NCBI GenBank assembly: GCA_016714895.1
Contig: JADKBV010000004.1
Span: 682,001-746,000, forward strand
Reading direction: 5' to 3'
DNA from: Saprospiraceae bacterium
GTDB taxonomy: Bacteria > Bacteroidota > Bacteroidia > Chitinophagales > Saprospiraceae
DNA: 64,000 nt
The position numbers and the translations under genes are program-made. The notes beneath the pieces were generated by a model. The model worked only from the letters and a program-made list of their open reading frames with translations, was not told where the DNA came from and did no database searches. Of the stretch, positions 15,612 through 24,239 are shown piece after piece (positions within the stretch are counted from its first letter, which is position 1; each line of letters begins with the position of its first letter).

Positions 15612-17417
15612 ATGGCCAAATACATGTGCATGGATACATTGCGGTTTCTGTTGTTTCAGGTTCATCATGCTGAAGAATTATTTTTACATGAACGATATTC
15701 CGAATATACAAAAGACCTTTCAACCATATTTTTAGATTCAATTAAAGAATGGGCAGATCAGGATTTTTATCCCTTTTACAGAGAAATGGATGAAAAACCG
15801 GTATATTTTAAAGAAGGAAAGGTTTATTCACATCCTGTATTAAAAAAAGTTTTTAAACAAGCAGGAGAAAACGGTTTTTTAGGAAATTATTTCACGTATG
15901 AAGAAGGAGGCATTCAAATGCCGTTTACCATATCCAATGCAGCCAATCATATATTAGAAGCAGCCAACAACCACATTCCGGGTTATCTCGGGTTGACTTC
16001 AGGAGCTGCACATCTCATTACGACTTTTGGAAATAAAGATTTGATAAAACAATATGTTCCCCAAATGCTCAACGGCACCTGGGGAGGCACCATGGCACTG
16101 ACCGAACCACAAGCAGGTAGTTCTCTTTCCGATATAACCACAACAGCTGTTCCACAGGCAGATGGCACTTTTTTAATAAAAGGTCAAAAAATATTTATAT
16201 CAGGCGGCGACCACGAAGCAACAGAAAATTTTGTTCACCTTACCCTGGCAAGAATAGAAGGTGCACCGACAGGTACCAAAGGTATTTCCTTGTTTGTAGT
16301 CCCGAAGTATCTTGAAAATGAGACAGGATCTACCTATAATAACGTAGAAACAGCAGGAGATTTTCAGAAATTAGGACAAAGAGGGTATAGTACGGTTCAT
16401 TTAGTATTTGGAGAGCAAGGCCCGACAAAAGGTTTTTTGGTTGGAGAGCCCAATAAAGGACTTTCTTATATGTTTCAGATGATGAACGGAGCAAGAATAG
16501 ATGTAGGAATGACGGCCGCATCAACAGCAACTGCTGCGTATTATCATTCATTACAATACGCAAAAGAAAGGCCTCAAGGAAGAAAAATCAACCAAACTGG
16601 TAAAAAGGAGGTAAGTGAACAACAAACCATAATCATCAACCATCCTGATGTAAAACGGATGTTGTATCTTCAGAAAGCCATTGTTGAAGGTTCTTTGAGT
16701 CTTTTATTATACTGTTCAAAACTGCAGGATCTTACCCTATGTGAAACCAGAGAAAAACAGCAAAATGCTCTTTTATTGCTTGAGCTTCTGACACCCATTG
16801 CCAAAACGTATCCTGCAGAAATGGGCAAAACATCGATCAGTAACGGGCTGCAAATCCTTGGAGGGTATGGATTTTGTATGGATTTCCCTTTACAACAATA
16901 TGCCAGAGATATCAGAATCATGTCGATATATGAAGGAACTACCGGAATTCAGTCACTTGACCTATTAGGAAGAAAAGTAGTGATGGAAAATGGCAAAGCA
17001 CTTCACCTTTTGATGGATATTTTCAAAAATACGATTCAAAAAGCCACGCAAAATGAGGCAACAAAAACGTATGCGAATGTATTGTCAGATCATCTGATGA
17101 CAGTACAAAAAACACTGGAACACTTACTTCCGTTTGCTATGAAAGGAGATTATGAACATTTTCTGGCAGATGCGACCATTTTTATGGAGATGGTTTCTCA
17201 TGTGGTTATAGCCCATGAGTGGTTGAAAATTGCTTTGACAGCAAAAGAAAATCTGGACCAAAATCCTCAACTTCAATATGAATTTTACCAATCAAAATGG
17301 CAAACCATGCGATTTTATTTCAAATACGAATTGCCAAAAACAAAAGCATTGTCAGAAACCTTATTACATAAAGAAACGTTGACTATTGAGTCAGAACAAG
17401 AACCTTTTTTACTTTAA
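15612..17417 (+). CDS. Acyl-CoA dehydrogenase, long (about 600-residue) type
   Basis: The 601-residue protein has the acyl-CoA dehydrogenase order: N-terminal helical domain, beta domain (TWGGTMALTEPQAGSSLSD for FAD and substrate), C-terminal helical domain (GYGFCMDFPLQQYARDIRI, SIYEGTTGIQSLDLLGRK) and an extra C-terminal helical domain. The length and the N-terminal segment (FLLFQVHHAEEL) match the subfamily often called DmdC-like, although its substrate here is unknown. EGTTGIQ carries the usual catalytic Glu position. The SCP2 protein gene follows after 17 bp, so a fatty or branched acyl-CoA substrate is likely. Confidence 0.88.
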   Translation: MAKYMCMDTLRFLLFQVHHAEELFLHERYSEYTKDLSTIFLDSIKEWADQDFYPFYREMDEKPVYFKEGKVYSHPVLKKVFKQAGENGFLGNYFTYEEGGIQMPFTISNAANHILEAANNHIPGYLGLTSGAAHLITTFGNKDLIKQYVPQMLNGTWGGTMALTEPQAGSSLSDITTTAVPQADGTFLIKGQKIFISGGDHEATENFVHLTLARIEGAPTGTKGISLFVVPKYLENETGSTYNNVETAGDFQKLGQRGYSTVHLVFGEQGPTKGFLVGEPNKGLSYMFQMMNGARIDVGMTAASTATAAYYHSLQYAKERPQGRKINQTGKKEVSEQQTIIINHPDVKRMLYLQKAIVEGSLSLLLYCSKLQDLTLCETREKQQNALLLLELLTPIAKTYPAEMGKTSISNGLQILGGYGFCMDFPLQQYARDIRIMSIYEGTTGIQSLDLLGRKVVMENGKALHLLMDIFKNTIQKATQNEATKTYANVLSDHLMTVQKTLEHLLPFAMKGDYEHFLADATIFMEMVSHVVIAHEWLKIALTAKENLDQNPQLQYEFYQSKWQTMRFYFKYELPKTKALSETLLHKETLTIESEQEPFLL

Positions 17418-17434
17418 ATATAAAACAAAAAAAA

Positions 17435-17725
17435 ATGGAGAATATTTTTGAAGCCATTTCTGCCCAGGCAGCAAATGTAGCACCTTTCGGAGCAAAGTTG
17501 AAATTTGTTCTGGGAGAAAGTATAATTTTAATCGATGGAACAGGAGATTCAAACATTGTTTCTCAAAATGATGAAGAAGCAAACTGCACGATTTCAACCG
17601 ATCCGGAAACTTTTCTGGCATTAAAAAACGGCGAACTGAATCCGATGATGGCTGTAATGTCAGGAAAAATTAAAATCAAAGGAGATATGGGTCTTGCAAT
17701 GAAACTTCAGTCTTTGATCCAATAA
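17435..17725 (+). CDS. SCP2-type sterol/lipid-binding protein
   Basis: The 96-residue protein is a stand-alone SCP2 domain: the pattern FVLGESIILIDG, NCTISTDPETFLALKNGELNPMMAVMSGKIKIKGDMGLAMKL is characteristic. Such domains hold acyl chains or sterol-like lipids and often accompany beta-oxidation enzymes. Its place 17 bp after the acyl-CoA dehydrogenase gene and before a strong terminator makes a two-gene operon and suggests that it presents acyl-CoA to that enzyme. Confidence 0.88.
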   Translation: MENIFEAISAQAANVAPFGAKLKFVLGESIILIDGTGDSNIVSQNDEEANCTISTDPETFLALKNGELNPMMAVMSGKIKIKGDMGLAMKLQSLIQ

Positions 17726-17731
17726 AAACAA

Positions 17732-17772
17732 TTCCCGGATAGACCATTTAAGGCTATCCGGGAAATTTTTTT
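17732..17772 (+). terminator. Intrinsic terminator after the SCP2 gene
   Basis: A perfect 11-bp stem (TTCCCGGATAG / CTATCCGGGAA) with an 11-nt loop is followed by a run of seven T. It starts 6 bp after the stop codon. Confidence 0.9.
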
Positions 17773-17891
17773 AACTGTAAAACTATTTTCATGGAAAAAA
17801 AATATCTGCGTCCGCCGTAGTGCTATTCTGTAATGATGGGGATAAATAATATTTATCTCAGGGAATATGTATTAAGAAAAAAATTAATTTA

Positions 17892-17899
17892 TAAATTTG
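17892..17899 (+). promoter_or_regulatory. -7 element for recA
   Basis: TAAATTTG matches TAnnTTTG and lies 27 bp before the recA ATG at 17926. It also argues that the in-frame upstream ATG at 17833 is not used, since transcription would begin near 17906. I see no LexA-type operator that I could support. Confidence 0.5.
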
Positions 17900-17925
17900 T
17901 GAATCATTTTCAAAAATCAAATATT

Positions 17926-18963
17926 ATGTCTAAAGAAAAAGAAGAAAAACTGAAGCTCATTGCCCTTACAATGGACAAACTGGATAAAACATATGGCAAG
18001 GGAACTATTATGAAATTGGGAGATAAACAAATTGTAGCCGTTGAAACCATTTCTACAGGTTCATTGAGTTTGGATATTGCGCTTGGCACAGGTGGATTAC
18101 CTAAAGGACGTATCATAGAAATCTATGGACCGGAATCTTCGGGTAAAACAACACTGGCTATTCATGCGATTGCGGAGTGTCAGAAAAAAGATGGAATTGC
18201 TGCTATTATAGATGCTGAGCACGCTTTTGACAGGTTTTATGCAGAACAATTGGGTGTAAATACAGAAGAATTATTGATTTCTCAACCGGACAACGGAGAA
18301 CAAGCACTTGAAATCGCTGAAAATCTGATTCGCTCAGGTGCCATTGACATATTGGTTATTGACTCTGTGGCAGCATTGGTGCCGAGAAGTGAAATCGAAG
18401 GTGAAATGGGAGACTCAAAAATGGGTCTTCAGGCAAGATTGATGTCTCAGGCATTGAGAAAACTGACAGCGACCATCGGAAAAACAGGTTGCTGCTGCAT
18501 TTTTATCAACCAATTGAGAGAAAAAATCGGGGTGATGTTTGGAAATCCAGAAACAACAACGGGAGGTAATGCTCTTAAATTTTATGCTTCGATCAGATTG
18601 GATATCAGAAAATCAGGCACAGCCATCAAAGACAAAGATGGCAATACTGTCGGTACACCGGTCAAAGTAAAAGTAGTAAAAAATAAATTGGCTCCACCTT
18701 TCAGAGTAGCTACCTTTGATATCGTTTTTGGGGAAGGTATTTCAAAATCCGGAGAAATTATCGACCTTGGAGTGGAGACAGATGTCATCGGCAAAAGCGG
18801 ATCCTGGTTCAGTTATGAAGGTACCAAAATTGCTCAGGGAAGAGAAGGTGCTAAACAGTTTATTCAGGATAATCCGGAGTTGGCTCTTGAAATTGAAAAT
18901 AAAATCAAAGAAAAGTACCAACCTGCATTGGCAGAAGCAACTGAAGCCGAAACCGAAGATTAA
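17926..18963 (+). CDS. recA: Recombinase RecA
   Basis: The 345-residue protein is a full-length RecA with Walker A GPESSGKTT, the MAW/L1 and L2 regions (EGEMGDSKMGLQARLMSQALRK in part, NQLREKIGVMFGNPETTTGGNALKFYAS in part), and an acidic C-terminal tail (EATEAETED). It forms filaments on single-stranded DNA for strand exchange and SOS induction. The start is taken at MSKEKEEKL because this is where RecA homology begins; 31 extra codons to an ATG at 17833 would be Asn/Phe-rich and unlike RecA. Confidence 0.97.
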   Translation: MSKEKEEKLKLIALTMDKLDKTYGKGTIMKLGDKQIVAVETISTGSLSLDIALGTGGLPKGRIIEIYGPESSGKTTLAIHAIAECQKKDGIAAIIDAEHAFDRFYAEQLGVNTEELLISQPDNGEQALEIAENLIRSGAIDILVIDSVAALVPRSEIEGEMGDSKMGLQARLMSQALRKLTATIGKTGCCCIFINQLREKIGVMFGNPETTTGGNALKFYASIRLDIRKSGTAIKDKDGNTVGTPVKVKVVKNKLAPPFRVATFDIVFGEGISKSGEIIDLGVETDVIGKSGSWFSYEGTKIAQGREGAKQFIQDNPELALEIENKIKEKYQPALAEATEAETED

Positions 18964-18981
18964 TGATTTCTGCCATATAAA

Positions 18982-20145
18982 ATGACAAAAAACAGGTATA
19001 TCACAAAAGCCATCCATACATGTATTATGTTATGGATGGCTTTTTTATCTTTTGCTTATGCAAACCAGCCTGTTATATCTGTTCTTACATGTGATCCCGG
19101 CAAAGAAGTGTATTCAATGTATGGTCACAATGCACTGAGAATACAGTTTGGAGACGGAAGAGATATTGTTTTTAATTATGGTACATTTGACTTTAAAACC
19201 CCAAATTTTACATTAAAATTTTTAAGAGGAAAACTGCCTTACTACCTGACAGCTGCACATTTTCAGGATTTTATGTACGAATATAATTATTTTGAAAGAA
19301 GTGTGACGGAACAGATAATCAATCTGGATTCAACAGAAACGGAAAAAATAATAAGTTTTCTGGATAATAACTTAAAGCCTGAAAACAGAGCATACAAGTA
19401 TGACTTTTTTTATGATAACTGTGCGACCAGAATCTACGATGTGATTAATGTTGGAGCTGGAAAAGATGTTGTTTGGCCCAAGGGGACAAAACAAAAGCTC
19501 ACATTCAGAGACATAATAAAACATTATCAGAAAAACTTTCCCTGGACCGATTTTGGTATAGATATAATCATCGGATCCAAAGCTGATAAAGAAGCAACGG
19601 TAGAGGAACAGATGTTTATTCCTGATTTTGTTAAAAAATATGCTTCTGAAACCACAATTCGTGAAACTTCGTTGGTGCGCCAGGAAAAACAATTGTTAGA
19701 ATTTAACAAAGAGGAGGTTTCATTTTTAAGAAAAATTTTCTTTGGTCCACTTTTGGTGTTTTTATTATTAATGGCCATTGAACTCTATTTGTTTTTATCA
19801 AAAAAAGCTAACAGAACCATTTTTAGGTATGATCACTTTTGGTTTGGTTTGTTGGTTTTTATCGGAATCCTCATACTTATCATGTGGTTTTTAACGGATC
19901 ACGAGCCTACCAAAAACAACTGGAATATTTTGTGGACGATACCCGGATTTTTATATTTTCTTTTCAGAAAATCGGGATATAAATATTTTATTATCATAAC
20001 AGGCATCGTTTGTGTTCTTACCAGCATTAATTCTTTTACCCAGATTCTGCCACAATATTTTCACCCGATTTTCGGCATTATTGCCATCATCACGATGTTT
20101 AAAGTGTTGAGAAAGTTCATTGGGAACGAAATTCCTGTAAGTTAA
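18982..20145 (+). CDS. DUF4105 membrane protein
   Basis: The 387-residue protein has a signal peptide (about residues 1-26), then an N-terminal DUF4105 (Lnb_N) domain with the hallmarks SMYGHNALRIQ, FNYGTFDF and YDNCATRIYD, then four membrane helices (from about residue 250 to the end). The His in YGHNALR and the Cys in DNCATR look like catalytic residues of a papain-like periplasmic domain. The function is not established. It starts 18 bp after recA and may be read through from it. Confidence 0.8.
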   Translation: MTKNRYITKAIHTCIMLWMAFLSFAYANQPVISVLTCDPGKEVYSMYGHNALRIQFGDGRDIVFNYGTFDFKTPNFTLKFLRGKLPYYLTAAHFQDFMYEYNYFERSVTEQIINLDSTETEKIISFLDNNLKPENRAYKYDFFYDNCATRIYDVINVGAGKDVVWPKGTKQKLTFRDIIKHYQKNFPWTDFGIDIIIGSKADKEATVEEQMFIPDFVKKYASETTIRETSLVRQEKQLLEFNKEEVSFLRKIFFGPLLVFLLLMAIELYLFLSKKANRTIFRYDHFWFGLLVFIGILILIMWFLTDHEPTKNNWNILWTIPGFLYFLFRKSGYKYFIIITGIVCVLTSINSFTQILPQYFHPIFGIIAIITMFKVLRKFIGNEIPVS

Positions 20146-20211
20146 AAAAAACCTAAACCTGAATTTTTTGGACACAAAAGGGTAAACGGCAAAGTTTTTC
20201 TATAAAAAAAC

Positions 20212-20595
20212 ATGAAACAATTAATTTTTACTCTTTTGACTTCCTTTACCCTTTTTTCCTGTCAGGTTGATGAAGAAATAATCCCTCTTGTAGGAATTTA
20301 CAGAGCACATGTGTTAGGTGTTGCGGGGCCTTTTGATTTGATTATCAGCTCTGATCGCGGGGATAATGTATTGATTGAAGCACCTTTTGATGGCGTTAAT
20401 TGGGCAATTACAGAAGCAGATATTGACGACAAAGATCTTACAGTAAAAGATATCGACATCCTTTCTCAACAAATTTATACCACTGCAACAATCAAAGGTG
20501 ATGGTTTTTTTAGTGGTAACACGTTAGAACTTGAATATTGTATAAAAGAAGCAAATGATTGTCTGACGTATAAAATTGTCGCTACAAAGCTGTAA
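20212..20595 (+). CDS. Small hypothetical lipoprotein
   Basis: The 127-residue protein has a lipoprotein signal (TLFSC, Cys at residue 17) followed by acidic residues, then a short beta-rich domain with ITEADIDDKDLTVK and two Cys near the C terminus (EYCIKEANDCLTY) that could form a disulfide. I do not recognise the family. It converges on the PorE-like gene 40 bp downstream. Confidence 0.65.
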   Translation: MKQLIFTLLTSFTLFSCQVDEEIIPLVGIYRAHVLGVAGPFDLIISSDRGDNVLIEAPFDGVNWAITEADIDDKDLTVKDIDILSQQIYTTATIKGDGFFSGNTLELEYCIKEANDCLTYKIVATKL

Positions 20596-20635
20596 CAAGG
20601 AATGGGTTAAACAAATCAACAAACAATGGTCAGGC

Positions 20636-22555
20636 TTATTGGATGATAACAAACTCAGTCCTTCTGTTATTTTTTCTACCTTCAGCGGTTTCATTTGTAT
20701 CAATAGGATTTTCCTGACCTTTTCCTTCAGTTAAAATTCTGTTTGTGTCAATGTTGCGGTTTACCAAAACATTTTTGACGGCATTGGCTCTTTGCAGAGA
20801 CAAAACCTGATTATCTTCCGGTTTTCCTAGATTGTCCGTATGACCGACGATTTGAATTTTAACAGAAAGATTATTTTGCAAAAGATCAAACAACATATTT
20901 ATTTCAGCTTCTGATTCAGGCAATAAAGTGTAGGAACCGGAAGCAAAAAAGATGTTTTGAAGAATGGTAGGTTTTGCGACTACCGGAGAAATCAACTTTT
21001 GAAGAGGCACCTCAATTAAAAAAGGTTTATCAAAGGTGTACACATTGTCCAGATCAATATGCGTACTGAAAAAAGTGAAACCATCTTTTTTTACGAAAAC
21101 TGCATATTTTTTATTGTTTTGTAAAGCAGTGACAGACAATCCGGAATTTTGTGTTTTGCCGGAATAATATACTTTGTTATTGTTGAGATTTCTGATTTCC
21201 ACGGAAGCTGTTAATGGTTTATTTGATTCTGCGTCGTAAACCATAAGTTTGACATAAGACGCAGGATTTGCTCTGGCAAAAGCAGGCAATTCAAATCTGC
21301 AAATATCCAGATTCAAAGAAATGTTTTGTTTTTGGCTGAAGATGTCAGTGGCAAAAAAAGCAGATCTGCCATCTAAAGAAACGAGTAAACCTCCTTCATT
21401 TCCTTCAGTATTGATAGGGTATCCTATATTCCGGATTTGATGCCACACCTGTTTATCTTCGTACCATTGAGCCGTGTAGATATCAAAATCACCCATTCCA
21501 AGGCGACCATTGCTGCGAAAATATAAAGTTTTACCATCAGGATGAAGGTAAGGTGTTTCATCATCTCTTTCAGTATTGATATCAGGACCAAGATTTACAG
21601 GTTCCGACCAAACATCACGTTCATTTTTTTTGGTATACCAAATGTCCCTTCCACCTATACCACCGACACGGTCTGAAACAAAAAAAAGGGTTTTTCCATC
21701 AGCGGACAACGAAGGTTGTGATTCCCATGCAGGAGTATTTATAACTTTACCGATATTAGCAGGTTTTGTCCAGGAACTGTCCCTGAATACAGAATAATAG
21801 ATATCACAACCGCGAAACAATATATCCCGATCACAACCTGTAAATAAAATTAAAGACCCATCTGCGCTGATACAATGTGCGCCTTCATTTGACCCTGTAT
21901 TTACATCTCTGAGAGGGAAAGCCATAGAATAATTTCCCGATGAGTCGAAATATGAAATATAAAGGTCTTCCTGATTGTTGATTCGCCGGGTAAAAACCAA
22001 CGAAGTACCATCAATACTTAAACTTGGAGAATACTCTGAAAAAGAACTGTTAACCGTTTCGGGCAATAAAACCGGGTTAAATATCACAGGATTCGATATC
22101 AGGCTGTCTCTGAAAAAAGCTGATTTCTGATATTGGGAAGCTTTTTGAAGTCTGTCCGTTTTGATATCCGGAAGAGCTAAAAAAGATAAAAAATCATCCG
22201 AAGCTTTACGATATAATTTTTTTTCAAAGTACATGTATCCCCTCGAAAAATAGATTTCCGGATCAGCATGTGGAAAATTATTAATCACAGATGAAAGGGT
22301 CTCAATGGAGGCGTCAACATTTTTTTGAGTATACAAGATACCAGCCTTTTTAGTGTAGGCCGGTATATAATCAGGATATTCAAGAATAATTTTATCAAGC
22401 TTTTTGATAGCTTTTTCGTATTCACCGTTTTTACTTTCAGCGCTGGCAGCAATAAAAAGTTTTTCAAACTTCTGACTAAGTTTCGGAAGATTTGGATTTT
22501 TCTGAGCAAAAATCGAGATTGGCAAACAAAATAAAAAAATCAGAATTACCTTCAT
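20636..22555 (-). CDS. PorE-like OmpA-family protein (TPR, PD40 propeller, CRD, OmpA)
   Basis: The protein of about 639 residues has a signal peptide, an N-terminal TPR region (to about residue 150), several PD40/WD40-like repeats (LVFTRRINNQEDLYIS, TLFFVSDRVGGIGGRDIWYT, TLYFRSNGRLGMGDFDIY), a carboxypeptidase-regulatory-like beta fold (about 430-520) and a C-terminal OmpA domain (GHTDNLG, LSLQRANAVK, NNRRTEF). This is the domain order of PorE, the T9SS protein that ties the machinery to peptidoglycan. Bacteroidota carry many paralogues with this order, so identity as the true PorE is an inference. The ATG at 22555 is preferred to 22564 because of the promoter just upstream. Confidence 0.85.
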   Translation of the reverse strand: MKVILIFLFCLPISIFAQKNPNLPKLSQKFEKLFIAASAESKNGEYEKAIKKLDKIILEYPDYIPAYTKKAGILYTQKNVDASIETLSSVINNFPHADPEIYFSRGYMYFEKKLYRKASDDFLSFLALPDIKTDRLQKASQYQKSAFFRDSLISNPVIFNPVLLPETVNSSFSEYSPSLSIDGTSLVFTRRINNQEDLYISYFDSSGNYSMAFPLRDVNTGSNEGAHCISADGSLILFTGCDRDILFRGCDIYYSVFRDSSWTKPANIGKVINTPAWESQPSLSADGKTLFFVSDRVGGIGGRDIWYTKKNERDVWSEPVNLGPDINTERDDETPYLHPDGKTLYFRSNGRLGMGDFDIYTAQWYEDKQVWHQIRNIGYPINTEGNEGGLLVSLDGRSAFFATDIFSQKQNISLNLDICRFELPAFARANPASYVKLMVYDAESNKPLTASVEIRNLNNNKVYYSGKTQNSGLSVTALQNNKKYAVFVKKDGFTFFSTHIDLDNVYTFDKPFLIEVPLQKLISPVVAKPTILQNIFFASGSYTLLPESEAEINMLFDLLQNNLSVKIQIVGHTDNLGKPEDNQVLSLQRANAVKNVLVNRNIDTNRILTEGKGQENPIDTNETAEGRKNNRRTEFVIIQ

Positions 22556-22566
22556 TATATACATTT

Positions 22567-22574
22567 CAAATATA
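22567..22574 (-). promoter_or_regulatory. -7 element for the PorE-like gene
   Basis: On the minus strand this reads TATATTTG. Transcription would start near 22560, so the second in-frame ATG (22555) is the more likely start codon. Confidence 0.45.
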
Positions 22575-22579
22575 ACGGA

Positions 22580-23173
22580 TTATCCTTTCGGTTTTATATC
22601 TGATTTGACAACAAATTTCCAGCCCATACTCCTGACAGCCATGGTCAACATATCGATATATACTTTTTTTTGTTCCTGTGCTTGTTGTAGCAGATCTGAC
22701 TCCTGTGTTTTTTTTAAGATTAAAGATTTGGCTTCTTTGTTGATAACATTATACTCGTTTGCTGTAAAACTGTTGAACGTTCCTTCCTGAATATCATAAT
22801 AATCCAGATCATGATCGATAGAAAGTATTTCCGGTTCAGGAAACTCATTTAATATAACGGTTTTAGTCAATGAATCAACGGTAATGTTGAGTGACGTAAA
22901 ATTATAGCCTACAGACACCTTTGCTTTGACCCGGAGTAATATTTTTTTGCTAAAAAGATTAAAAAAGTCATACTCATAGGCTTCATTTTTTTCATATATC
23001 TCCGAAAAATGCCCTTCTACACTAACCAGTTTGGTTACCAATTTTACTTTTTCAAGTAAAACCGTTGAATTAACAGATGTCACAGGTGTCAGAAAAGAAC
23101 TTTTTGCTCCAAACCACCACGCAGCGCCCAGGGCAACAGAAGACAAAAGTAGGTAAAAAAAGAACTTTTTCAT
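22580..23173 (-). CDS. DUF4230 protein
   Basis: The 197-residue protein has an N-terminal membrane anchor (about residues 4-20) and a DUF4230 domain (TKLVSVEGHFSEIYE, KILLRVKAKVSVGYNFTSL, ILNEFPEPEILSID). The family is common, membrane-bound and of unknown function. Its ATG overlaps the stop of the upstream flippase-like gene by 4 bp (ATGA), so the two are translationally coupled. It lies just upstream of the PorE-like gene. Confidence 0.82.
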   Translation of the reverse strand: MKKFFFYLLLSSVALGAAWWFGAKSSFLTPVTSVNSTVLLEKVKLVTKLVSVEGHFSEIYEKNEAYEYDFFNLFSKKILLRVKAKVSVGYNFTSLNITVDSLTKTVILNEFPEPEILSIDHDLDYYDIQEGTFNSFTANEYNVINKEAKSLILKKTQESDLLQQAQEQKKVYIDMLTMAVRSMGWKFVVKSDIKPKG

Positions 23174-24138
23174 TTGAGAGAATTTTCTAACGTTTTATTT
23201 TTAATAAAAAACACATATCCTGCCAAAGCCGGCAAAAGAACATTGATAAACCAAAGGGTGAGCGTTGCTAAAAGGGCAATATTTGAGGAAATTCCGAATT
23301 GGTTCCACACCAAGACTGATATTTCTCCTCTTCCCAACAAGTTGAGTAAAGGAGGCAACGGAAGTCCGGATTGAATGAGATAAATGAAAGATACTCCTGA
23401 ACCAAGGGTCAAAAAAGGCAAACCAACGCCAAATGACCATAAAATACAAATATATTGAAAAAAATAAACAAAATATCGGAATCCGGATAGTAAAAAGACT
23501 TTGATAGCACTTTGAGTAGAAATATCTTTTAGATAAACAAACTTTTTAAAAAAAGAAGTCAGTTTAAATTTTGAAATCCATGGGATAAAAACCTGAAAGT
23601 ATTTTGGCAAAAACAAAACCATCAAAAATCCGATAATAAATAAACTAATTGCAAAAATGAACAGGGTAATGGTAACAGGAGTTTCAGGAATGAGGTTTTT
23701 AATAAAAAAATAACTTAAACTAAAACCAAAAATTACATGAAATCCATTTTGAATGATACTTCCATACAAAGTGGCGGCAAGGGATGGTAGTCGATAATTT
23801 TCCGGTAAATACAACATTCTACCTCCATATTCTCCTATTCTGGCGGGCGTAAAAATTCCTACAAAAACACCGGTCAGAATACTTTGAATACTTTGATACC
23901 AATGTAAAGAAATAAGAGGTTTCATCAGAATCTTCCATTTTATACTTTCCAGAAACCAATTGACAGGAACCAATAAAACAGCAAGGATAAAAGGAAAATA
24001 TTCAAATAGATTTGTATTAAAATCAGGTAGAGACCTGTTTTCTTTCCATAATTGGTTATATAAAATCAGGCAAAGTCCTAAACCCAGCAAAACTTTTAAA
24101 ATCCTGATCAATATATACAATTTTTGATGAAAGTGCAA
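23170..24138 (-). CDS. Flippase-like integral membrane protein (second UPF0104 member)
   Basis: The 322-residue protein has about eight membrane segments and the family motif FVGIFTPARIGEYGGRMLYL, with a C-terminal GLPLPPLLNLLGRGEISVLVW block. It is a shorter, divergent relative of the protein encoded at 136-1209. The start is uncertain: there is no ATG near the N terminus, and a TTG at 24138 overlaps a possible -7 box (TTTCTTTG), so a TTG at 24120 could be the real start. It is coupled to the DUF4230 gene by a 4-bp overlap. Confidence 0.8.
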   Translation of the reverse strand: MHFHQKLYILIRILKVLLGLGLCLILYNQLWKENRSLPDFNTNLFEYFPFILAVLLVPVNWFLESIKWKILMKPLISLHWYQSIQSILTGVFVGIFTPARIGEYGGRMLYLPENYRLPSLAATLYGSIIQNGFHVIFGFSLSYFFIKNLIPETPVTITLFIFAISLFIIGFLMVLFLPKYFQVFIPWISKFKLTSFFKKFVYLKDISTQSAIKVFLLSGFRYFVYFFQYICILWSFGVGLPFLTLGSGVSFIYLIQSGLPLPPLLNLLGRGEISVLVWNQFGISSNIALLATLTLWFINVLLPALAGYVFFIKNKTLENSLK

Positions 24139-24239
24139 AGAAACACAATCAAATCAGCAATACCAATTCTTTTAAACCAAGATTGAGACGATGCTGAAAT
24201 GTGATTAAAATATTATTATTACATTTTTAAGAAAAGTTT

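Noticed and set aside
17833..17925. N-terminal extension of recA to an upstream ATG
   Set aside because: The extra 31 residues are Asn/Ile/Phe-rich, unlike RecA, and a -7 box lies inside the extension.
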